A stretch of DNA of 20,018 nucleotides from Eubacteriales Family XIII. Incertae Sedis bacterium (GTDB taxonomy: Bacteria; Bacillota; Clostridia; Peptostreptococcales; Anaerovoracaceae): the NCBI GenBank assembly GCA_031255695.1, contig JAIRSA010000046.1, positions 1-20,018 on the forward strand, read 5' to 3'. The translations under genes and the position numbers were made by a program. Below, one piece after another: positions 8,680-13,929 of the stretch (positions within the stretch are counted from its first letter, which is position 1; each line of letters starts with the position of its first letter). Under the pieces are notes generated by a model that searched no databases, was not told where the DNA came from, and saw only the letters and a program-made list of their open reading frames with translations.

Positions 8680-8795
8680 AATCGATTTCGCGGCAATGCC
8701 GCCCTCCTCCAGCTAATGCCAATACCATAGCGTACTTGCAGAATGCGCCGCCAGCCGGTTGTGGCTGAAGCGGCGTATTTTGTATATGCCCACAG

Positions 8796-8826
8796 ATTAT
8801 ACCCCGAAATCTGCCCTTTTAAGCAA
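8796..8826 (-). promoter_or_regulatory. Putative sigma-A promoter for the MoxR-VWA unit
   Basis: On the minus strand a perfect TATAAT (8796-8801) is preceded by TTGCTT (8821-8826) at a 19-nt spacing, longer than the optimal 17. Transcription would begin near 8789, leaving about 90-110 nt of leader before the MoxR start. The -10 is convincing; the -35 is weak. Confidence 0.5.
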
Positions 8827-8888
8827 TGACGGGGGAGAAAAAACCGAGCAGCGGGCCGGTTGTGTGCGCTAGAAAAACGGCGCGCCCC

Positions 8889-9084
8889 GTGCGCCAGCCG
8901 ATGTGGACTGGCGCGGTGGCTGCACAGTGCGCCAGCCGATGTGGACTGGCACGCTGGCTGCTGTGGACTGGCGCGCTGGCTGCTGTGGACTGGCGCGGTG
9001 GCTGCACAGTGCGCTGGCTGCTGTGTGCTGGCGCGGTGGCTGCACAGTGCGCTGGCTGCTGTGGCCCGGCGCGGTGGCTGCGTA
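8889..9084. repeat. Intergenic modular tandem array (14-nt and 22/24-nt modules)
   Basis: A 196-nt array is built from two modules. Module A is 14 nt (GTGCGCCAGCCGAT or GTGCGCTGGCTGCT). Module B is 22-24 nt, starting GTGGACTGGCGCGGTGG or a close variant and ending in GGCTGCT or GGCTGCACA. The order is A-B (8889-8926), A-B (8927-8962), B (8963-8984), B (8985-9008), A-B (9009-9046), A-B (9047-9084), giving a main period of 38 nt. In the first unit GCGCCAG and CTGGCGC form a 7-bp hairpin across the module boundary. The array lies between the 3' end of the beta-lactamase-like gene and the promoter region of moxR. Open frames through it exist on both strands but look like compositional artefacts. 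Confidence 0.85.
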
Positions 9085-9089
9085 GCGCA

Positions 9090-9106
9090 GCGCACCAGCT
9101 GTGCGC
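9090..9106 (-). terminator. Hairpin just downstream of the beta-lactamase-like gene
   Basis: A perfect 6-bp inverted repeat GCGCAC/GTGCGC with a 5-nt loop lies 10 nt beyond the stop codon at 9116 on the minus strand. No T tract follows, so it is at most a weak or Rho-assisted terminator, or an RNA 3'-end structure. Confidence 0.3.
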
Positions 9107-9115
9107 GTCAACGCC

Positions 9116-11602
9116 CTAAAGGAAGGCTTTATAGGCAGCGAGGCAGACGGACAGGCAGCCGACTGCGGCGTAGCCTGAAAATACGCTGCCGGGGGCCCAT
9201 AGGCTCAAAGCGGCGGCAGACGTGCCAAGCGTGGCCGGGATGATGAATATGGACGCTGCGACAATCAGAATGAGAAGCAGCGGCAATACCAACGGCCCCA
9301 GCCGCAGCGGCTTCCATTTGCGCTGATCGCGGCGCGACTCGCCGATCTGCAGCAGCAGGCGTATCCTCCGGAACGCTAGGAAGAGCAGCAGGACAGTCCC
9401 TGCGGCGCCGATGCCCGCCAATATGCTGAAAACCATGTCGACGAGGCGCCAGATGTCGGCCGTATAGGCGTAAGGCGGCTTGCCCTCTAATATATTCAGT
9501 ATGTTTTCCGCCATATTGCCGATGTTCGCCGGGGCGTTCATATTGGCGAGTATGCAGACTGCGGTGCCGCTGCGCGGGCGGATCGACGCCACGGCGGAAT
9601 AGTCCGGCGTGTAGCCCGTGTGGGACAGCGCGCCGGATTCCGGGTCGATGGACCAGCCGGCGCTATAGATGCCGCCGGGCGGCGGCCCGGACGGGGATGC
9701 GCTTGTCGTGGCGTCCACAATGGCGGCGCCGGAAGCGGCGCTGGCCGTGGCGCCATCGGCGGGCGCGGCGCCCGCGCTGGATGCTGCGGCGAGGCCGGGC
9801 GCGGTGCTGCGGCCGGATGTGGCGCCAAGGCCGGACGTGGCACCGCCTGCCGCGCCGCCTGCATAGATCTGGTGAGATTTCTCGACGATCTCCAGGAACT
9901 GATCGGGTATCTCCACCTCGCCCATCTGGATCTGCAGCCAGCGCGCCATGTCCTGGGCGTCTGAAAGCATGTGCCCGGCAGGGGAGCCGCTGTCGTAGGC
10001 GGGCGGGGAGTATGGGCGGGCACGCGTGAACGAAAGCCTGCTGCCTTCCACCGTCCTGCCCGTGCGCAGTGCCTTCTGCGCATCGACATAGGTATTTTCA
10101 AGCCCAAGCGGGGACAGCACTTCCGCCGCCATGAACTCCTCGTAGCTTTGGTTGGAGGCGGCCTCTATGATCTGCCCAAGCAGGCTGTAATTCATGTGCG
10201 CGTAGGCGTAGCCGCTGGAAGGGTAGAAATCCAGGTCCACACGGCCGCCGCGCGGGCCAGCCTGGCTGGGCCTGCCCGCTATGTGCAGGCCTGCGGCGGC
10301 GCCATCGGAAATCCCGCTGGTATGGTAGAGCAGGTTGGCGACAGTCAGGCTTTCCGGTGGTACCTGGCCGCCCTCGTAGAAGGCTACGAAGCGGGGGAGG
10401 TGTTTGCTCACAGGGTCGTCGAGCGAGAGCCAGCCGTATCGTTCGATCAGCAGTATGCCAAAGGCCGTGTAGGTGTCGGACAGGGCGCCTATCTGAAACA
10501 GGGAGTTCTTGCTCAGGGAAGACTGTCTGGCGCCGCCCGCGCCTGAAGCGCCTTCGCCAGAATCAGCGCTGCCTATGCCTGAAGCGCCTTCGCCAGAATC
10601 AGCGCTGCCTATGCCCGAAGCGCCTTCGCTAGAACCAGCGCTGCCGGCCACACCGCCTTGGGCAGTGCCTTCGCCCGCGCCTGCGCCGTCTTCGCCGGAG
10701 GCCACGCCCGCATCCGGAGCGCCGCCAGCCACGCCGCCTTCGCCCGCGCCCGCACTGGGGCTGCCCGTGCCGCCCGGCGCGCTGCCTGCGCCCGCAGGCC
10801 CGGCAGAGTCAGGGACAAAGCCGCCGGAGCTATAGTAAAGGTACTCCGTCTGCCCGCCCCGCAGCACGGCGATGGCGGCTACGGGGATCTTGGATTTTAT
10901 CAGCTCTTCCCGGACAACATTGTCGATTTCGCCGCGCACGGACGAGAACAGCGAGGATTCCCCTGAGGAATCGAAATAAAACTCGGCTACGAGGGAACGT
11001 ATCATATTGTGCTCCCTCGAACTGGCGGTGAGGGCAAGCTGCCCTTCGGAAACCTCGTAATTGTATTCGACTATCGGGTCAAGGCCGGCAGGCATATTGC
11101 CGAGGTCAATGAGGCCGGAGTATAAAACCCTGTTTTTCCAGCGCAGGTTGCCCTCGACAAAGAATTTGTATTTTACGTCCGCAGTCACGGTCTCCCCGTC
11201 CGCATCCGTCAGATCCCAGGTGTACGAGAGGCGCCCTGAGGCCGGTGTGGCGCTGGATATGGCGTCCACCTGCTCTTTGGTCATGGACGCGAGCCCGGAT
11301 TTGCTTACCCACGTCGGGATGGAGTCGGGCCGGCGCTCGTAGCCGCCGTTGGCGGTGAACGCCGTGGCGTAGAGAGTCTTGACATGCCTGCCATTCTCGT
11401 CCTCGATCCAGACCGCGAACTGGTTGCTGGCGATGCCGGACTGTTTTTCATAGTCAAAGCTGATAACGATCCTGCCGTCGGAGCCGGCGCCGCCTGAAAC
11501 CCCAGCGCCTGAAAGCGAGGGGCCGTCGGCCATGGCGACGCATGCGGCGGCCGCCGCAATAAGCAGGAATAGGCATATGGCCGGGAACACACGGGTCTTC
11601 AC
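9116..11602 (-). CDS. DUF2271 / inactive beta-lactamase-fold fusion, membrane anchored
   Basis: The start is set at GTG 11602 because GGAGG lies 6 nt upstream; a longer frame to 11761 has no such support. The product is 828 residues. A signal peptide (1-25, ending in AMA) is followed by a DUF2271-like domain (about 40-165: SNQFAVWIEDENG, VKTLYATAF, SYTWDLTDADG). A serine beta-lactamase/DD-peptidase-like domain occupies about 185-680, and three hydrophobic segments close the protein. The nucleophile motif is changed: after FQIG the expected SxxK reads A373-L-S-D376, so both Ser and Lys are gone. The YxN motif reads Y467-A-H469, while H661-T-G is kept. Two Gly/Ala/Ser-rich inserts (about 262-361 and 581-644) interrupt the domain. 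Inferred: an extracytoplasmic pseudo-enzyme that may bind or sense cell-wall ligands. Whether it has any activity cannot be told from sequence. Confidence 0.87.
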   Translation of the reverse strand: MKTRVFPAICLFLLIAAAAACVAMADGPSLSGAGVSGGAGSDGRIVISFDYEKQSGIASNQFAVWIEDENGRHVKTLYATAFTANGGYERRPDSIPTWVSKSGLASMTKEQVDAISSATPASGRLSYTWDLTDADGETVTADVKYKFFVEGNLRWKNRVLYSGLIDLGNMPAGLDPIVEYNYEVSEGQLALTASSREHNMIRSLVAEFYFDSSGESSLFSSVRGEIDNVVREELIKSKIPVAAIAVLRGGQTEYLYYSSGGFVPDSAGPAGAGSAPGGTGSPSAGAGEGGVAGGAPDAGVASGEDGAGAGEGTAQGGVAGSAGSSEGASGIGSADSGEGASGIGSADSGEGASGAGGARQSSLSKNSLFQIGALSDTYTAFGILLIERYGWLSLDDPVSKHLPRFVAFYEGGQVPPESLTVANLLYHTSGISDGAAAGLHIAGRPSQAGPRGGRVDLDFYPSSGYAYAHMNYSLLGQIIEAASNQSYEEFMAAEVLSPLGLENTYVDAQKALRTGRTVEGSRLSFTRARPYSPPAYDSGSPAGHMLSDAQDMARWLQIQMGEVEIPDQFLEIVEKSHQIYAGGAAGGATSGLGATSGRSTAPGLAAASSAGAAPADGATASAASGAAIVDATTSASPSGPPPGGIYSAGWSIDPESGALSHTGYTPDYSAVASIRPRSGTAVCILANMNAPANIGNMAENILNILEGKPPYAYTADIWRLVDMVFSILAGIGAAGTVLLLFLAFRRIRLLLQIGESRRDQRKWKPLRLGPLVLPLLLILIVAASIFIIPATLGTSAAALSLWAPGSVFSGYAAVGCLSVCLAAYKAFL
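10541..10645 (-). repeat. 36-bp coding tandem repeat
   Basis: Two identical 36-bp units (10541-10576 and 10577-10612) and a third diverged one (from 10613) lie in the first low-complexity insert of the beta-lactamase-like protein. Each encodes a 12-residue SGEGASGIGSAD-type unit. The length keeps frame, so copy number could vary without disrupting the protein. Confidence 0.9.
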
Positions 11603-11618
11603 ATCAAACCTCCGTATT

Positions 11619-11647
11619 ATTATAAAAAGTGCAAAAAATGACGTCAA
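11619..11647 (-). promoter_or_regulatory. Promoter of the beta-lactamase-like gene
   Basis: On the minus strand TTGACG (11642-11647) and a perfect TATAAT (11619-11624) are separated by exactly 17 nt. The predicted start of transcription near 11612 falls at the ribosome site GGAGG (11609-11613), so the leader would be only about 10 nt before GTG 11602, unusually short for a ribosome-site-led message. Confidence 0.8.
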
Positions 11648-11660
11648 AACGTACATGATG

Positions 11661-11688
11661 AAACTATGACAATAGTTTACCATAGTTT
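11661..11688. promoter_or_regulatory. Operator-like cluster of three ATAGTTT boxes
   Basis: A palindrome AAACTAT-GACA-ATAGTTT (11661-11678) is followed by a third box ATAGTTT (11682-11688) in direct orientation with a 10-nt period. AAACTATG (11661-11668) and CATAGTTT (11681-11688) also form an 8-bp inverted pair. The cluster ends 14 nt upstream of the -35 of the minus-strand promoter, a position typical of an activator or an upstream repressor site. The regulator is unknown and is not encoded next to it. Confidence 0.5.
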
Positions 11689-11779
11689 GGCTGTTTGGGA
11701 AACGCCATTTTTTGAATTGCGCAGTTCGATAGGCCCGCAGCCCGCAAAGCGATCCCGCCACCCTTTGAGTGCGGCTGGT

Positions 11780-11992
11780 TCAGCGGCGACGCCACCCGCG
11801 CCGAGGCTTTTCAACAAAGCAGGGGGGGCAAATCAGCCGCAAAAATGCCATGATTTTAGCCGGTGGGCAGTATAAATAGCGAAATCCCGGCAAGGCTCGA
11901 TGCCCTGCCGGGAGTTTTTGTGTTTTATCCGAAATGCCATTGACGGCGCACGAGAAATATACGCCCCACTCGTTGTTTATCAAATCGCTCAC
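11780..11992 (-). CDS. Possible small ORF or truncated gene start
   Basis: A GTG at 11992 is preceded on the minus strand by GAGAGGTG with 7-nt spacing and by an extended -10 element (TGG-TATGCT, near 12030-12038), so the start signals look real. The 70-codon frame begins MSDLINNEWGVYFSCAVNG. From about codon 27 on it runs through a strong hairpin and then becomes Arg/Pro/Cys-rich, unlike a folded protein. It may be a short leader-like peptide, a small unrecognised gene, or the 5' stub of a gene whose remainder was lost. No family is recognised. Confidence 0.2.
   Translation of the reverse strand: MSDLINNEWGVYFSCAVNGISDKTQKLPAGHRALPGFRYLYCPPAKIMAFLRLICPPCFVEKPRRGWRRR
11885..11919 (+). terminator. 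Strong intrinsic terminator without an obvious upstream gene
   Basis: TCCCGGCA (11885-11892) pairs perfectly with TGCCGGGA (11906-11913); the loop has further GGC/GCC pairing, and TTTTT follows at 11915-11919, then GTGTTTT. It is well formed for plus-strand transcripts. No supported plus-strand gene lies between 11603 and 11885, so it may end a small RNA or be left from a deleted gene. On the minus strand the same hairpin is followed only by TTTCGCTATTTA, a weaker signal. Between 11689 and 11880 nothing else was recognised. Confidence 0.75.
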
Positions 11993-12024
11993 GGTGAATC
12001 ACCTCTCTGTTACTGTTGCCTATA

Positions 12025-12058
12025 TTGACAGCATACCATATCCCGGTATGGATTGCCA
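12025..12058. promoter_or_regulatory. Overlapping divergent promoter elements with a CATACC/GGTATG palindrome
   Basis: The plus strand has a perfect -35-like TTGACA (12025-12030). The palindrome CATACC-N7-GGTATG (12032-12050) follows directly. On the minus strand the right-to-left reading gives an extended -10, TGG-TATGCT (TATGCT at 12030-12035), overlapping the same palindrome, with a weak -35-like TGGCAA at 12053-12058. The plus-strand -10 is poor (TATGGA at 16 nt), so a separate AT-rich stretch near 12130-12165 may serve the TIR gene. A repressor bound at the palindrome would cover both directions. All of this is inferred from sequence only. Confidence 0.4.
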
Positions 12059-12224
12059 CTGCTTTTCTGAAGCCGTAAGTGTGGCTGCCGCGGTTGGCGC
12101 AGTTTACGCCCCGCCTCATCAAAAAATACTTGCAATATATCCATATTTATGATGTACTATTATCGAGTTGGGCGTCCAAGCCCGATTTCATCGAGAGGTT
12201 GGAATGAATAAGGAGGGACGATTC

Positions 12225-13439
12225 ATGCCTGAGAAATCCAAGGCCAAGAAGCTTTTTCTCAGCTGCTACTCAGACGAGCTGGCGGTAGCGCTTGAACTAA
12301 AAAACAATCTGGAATATGCTTTTAAGCAGAGCCTGGCTATCGAATCGCCGTTGGATGATATGAAGTGCGGGGATGACTGGAAAGAATACATAAAGGAGCG
12401 CTTGGCCGATTGCGACGGCCTTATTTCGCTTGTCACTCCAGCCTATGCCAAACGGGCATGGTGCATTGCCGAATTCATCCCGTTTTGGGTGGCGGGCAAA
12501 AATGTGTTCCCCGTCACGATTGGATTTGAAGATGCCTCAACAGATATTTTCAAGCTGGTGACAGACAAATACCAAACTGCCCGCCTGGAGGATTCAGACG
12601 ATGTCAAGAAGCTCCTAGAGGCAATAGCTGAGTTTTGCGGGGCCCCACGTCCGGGCATAAAATACCTCGACGACATCGTGAATGGTTGCAGCCGTGAGTA
12701 CAGCAACATCATAGCCGAAGAAAGCGGCATTGATGCTGGCCAGGATATTATTGCGCGCAATCGCTATATACGGCGTTATCTAAAGAATGCCACCGTCTGG
12801 GAATGCGCCCTGAACGATGAGCACAGAGGCGTGCTGTCCGCCACTTGCACAAAGGAACTTTGCTTTGTCAGCGCGAGCAACGACACGCAATACGTGTCAA
12901 TGCCGCTCAGGGCCTTGAGCGAGGAAGGCATTTCCTTTGACAAGCTTGATTACGACGCCGGCGGGAAAAGGGTGAACATCGGCAACATCGTAAAGTCGGA
13001 GGAATCGGTATTCAGTTACAGAATCAACTTCCGCCCGGCATTGAGGCAGGGCGAAACGATAAAAATTAGCTACAGGATTAACATACCGCAATACAAGCCA
13101 GCCACAAAAGAGCGGGCGTTTGAATTTGCGCAGAAGAGCGAGCGCATTGAGCTCAGAAAAGAAAATGTCACGATCCGCCTCGATGCCCCTGCGGACGAGT
13201 TAAGCTGCAAGATTGTGCTTGCCGCTGAATGTGGCGTAACCCCTAGGGAGCTTCAGGTCAAATGGAACAATGCCATTAATACGGAAGAACTGGATTTTAT
13301 ACGGGCCAACAAGAGCTACACCAATACGTTCGATGCGGAGGTGGGCTGCGTCATGGAACTCAGGAGGCAAAAACCCAAACCTGGGCTTGTCTATGTTTTT
13401 TCTTGGGATCTGCCGAGCGAAAGCGAAATATATGACTGA
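12225..13439 (+). CDS. Standalone TIR-domain protein with an unrecognised C-terminal domain
   Basis: The 404-residue protein starts with a TIR domain (about 7-125). KKLFLSCYSDE is the first strand and box 1. GDDWKEYIKERLADCDGLI leads to the motif SLVTPAYAKRAWCIAEF, in which E83 of WCxxE matches the catalytic glutamate of NAD-cleaving TIR enzymes. After a helical linker, residues about 180-404 are rich in alternating hydrophobic strands (FSYRINF, IKISYRINI, LVYVFSWDL) and match no domain I recognise. ATG 12225 is chosen for AGGAGG (12211-12216) 8 nt upstream; an ATG at 12204 with GAGAGG is an alternative, adding MNKEGRF. Base composition is visibly AT-richer than neighbours, suggesting transfer. 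Inferred: an antiviral or stress NADase effector whose C-terminal part senses a trigger. No Thoeris ThsA, cyclase, STING or SAVED gene is nearby. Confidence 0.85.
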   Translation: MPEKSKAKKLFLSCYSDELAVALELKNNLEYAFKQSLAIESPLDDMKCGDDWKEYIKERLADCDGLISLVTPAYAKRAWCIAEFIPFWVAGKNVFPVTIGFEDASTDIFKLVTDKYQTARLEDSDDVKKLLEAIAEFCGAPRPGIKYLDDIVNGCSREYSNIIAEESGIDAGQDIIARNRYIRRYLKNATVWECALNDEHRGVLSATCTKELCFVSASNDTQYVSMPLRALSEEGISFDKLDYDAGGKRVNIGNIVKSEESVFSYRINFRPALRQGETIKISYRINIPQYKPATKERAFEFAQKSERIELRKENVTIRLDAPADELSCKIVLAAECGVTPRELQVKWNNAINTEELDFIRANKSYTNTFDAEVGCVMELRRQKPKPGLVYVFSWDLPSESEIYD

Positions 13440-13476
13440 ATAATTTGAAATCCCATGGTAGGTTTCACCGTGTAAA

Positions 13477-13587
13477 TCAAGTCAGCAGTTCCTTCATCAT
13501 TTGATCAACATCCGCGCACCCCTTGCCGATGGAAGGGCCTTTTTTCATCCGTTCGACTTCCTCAATCGCCGCCAGCGTTTCAGCAAT
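13477..13587 (-). pseudogene. RelB/DinJ-type antitoxin C-terminal fragment
   Basis: The minus strand encodes AETLAAIEEVERMKKG followed by a PSIGKGCADVDQMMKELL tail and a stop at 13477-13479. This resembles the C-terminal toxin-binding tail of RelB/DinJ antitoxins found in Clostridia. The ribbon-helix-helix N-terminus is missing: upstream the frame runs into the 18-bp repeat and no start with a ribosome site is seen. No RelE/YafQ toxin gene follows; the TIR gene occupies that side on the other strand. Judged a remnant. Confidence 0.6.
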
Positions 13588-13588
13588 T

Positions 13589-13642
13589 AAGACGGAAGGG
13601 GTAAACAAGACGGAATGTGGAAACAAGACGGGAGGCGGAAAC
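13589..13642. repeat. 18-bp tandem repeat, three copies
   Basis: Three adjacent units, 13589-13606, 13607-13624 and 13625-13642, share AAGACGG at the start and AAAC at the end; the first reads AAGACGGAAGGGGTAAAC. It lies exactly where the antitoxin fragment loses homology, between the fragment and the tRNA terminator. Confidence 0.85.
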
Positions 13643-13647
13643 AAAGG

Positions 13648-13684
13648 AAAACCCGCTGGGATTGTCGCAATCTCAACGGGTTTT
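13648..13684 (-). terminator. Terminator of tRNA-Lys (symmetric hairpin)
   Basis: Read on the minus strand, AAAACCCG and CGGGTTTT flank an inner GATTG-CGA-CAATC stem, giving a long, nearly perfect hairpin followed by TTTTCC. It begins 2 nt after the tRNA 3' end. The A/T flanks make it plausible in both directions. Confidence 0.75.
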
Positions 13685-13685
13685 G

Positions 13686-13761
13686 TGGTACTCCGTCAGG
13701 GGCTCGAACCCTGGACACCCTGATTAAGAGTCAGGTGCTCTACCAACTGAGCTAACGAAGC
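13686..13761 (-). tRNA. tRNA-Lys (anticodon CTT)
   Basis: A full cloverleaf is visible on the minus strand: acceptor GCTTCGT with ACGGAGT (two G-U pairs), D arm GCTC-AGTTGGTA-GAGC, anticodon stem CCTGA/TCAGG with loop CTCTTAA (anticodon CTT, Lys), variable GTGTC, and T arm CAGGG-TTCGAGC-CCCTG. Discriminator A and an encoded CCA (13686-13688) complete the 76-nt gene. Its 3' end faces the RelB fragment and the TIR gene, the side on which tRNA-targeted elements insert. No second copy of the 3' end was found in this window. Confidence 0.96.
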
Positions 13762-13790
13762 GCAAACGGCCGCTCTCAAGTACATTTTAC

Positions 13791-13819
13791 ATGTTAACAC
13801 GCCACAGGGGAGTTGTCAA
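13791..13819 (-). promoter_or_regulatory. Promoter of tRNA-Lys
   Basis: On the minus strand a perfect TTGACA (13814-13819) is followed after exactly 17 nt by TAACAT (13791-13796). Transcription would begin near 13784, about 23 nt before the tRNA 5' end. Confidence 0.75.
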
Positions 13820-13849
13820 TATAAAAACACTTGTTTTTCTCTCTTTTCG

Positions 13850-13878
13850 TTGCCTTGCGCTTCGATATATTATATAAT
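13850..13878 (+). promoter_or_regulatory. Promoter of the zinc-ribbon protein gene
   Basis: TTGCCT (13850-13855) and a perfect TATAAT (13873-13878) are spaced by 17 nt. It lies about 50 nt before the ATG at 13930, which is preceded by GGGAG with a good spacing. It is divergent from the tRNA promoter. Confidence 0.7.
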
Positions 13879-13929
13879 GTAGGGTACGGTGAAAACAATT
13901 AATATTTTTTATATGCAAGGGAGAAGCGG

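Noticed and set aside
7444..8730. Plus-strand 428-codon frame over the MoxR/VWA genes
   Set aside because: Antisense shadow of two well-supported genes with clear AAA+ and VWA motifs.
8889..9084. CRISPR array
   Set aside because: Units abut without unique spacers, module lengths alternate, and no cas gene is present.
9116..11761. Longer start at 11761 for the beta-lactamase-like gene
   Set aside because: The extra 53 codons cover the promoter and operator region, while GTG 11602 has an ideally spaced GGAGG and opens a classical signal peptide.
11666..11875. Plus-strand 69-codon ORF before the orphan terminator
   Set aside because: No ribosome site; it overlaps the operator boxes and has no recognisable composition or motif.
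11603..12224. Second copy of the tRNA-Lys 3' end as an attachment site
   Set aside because: I looked for the T-arm and acceptor sequence and found no convincing match in the window.
12225..13439. Part of a Thoeris or CBASS system
   Set aside because: No ThsA-like, cyclase, STING or SAVED gene is adjacent; the TIR gene stands alone.
13523..13723. Plus-strand 66-codon ORF
   Set aside because: It runs antisense through the antitoxin fragment, the 18-bp repeat and into the tRNA, and lacks a ribosome site.
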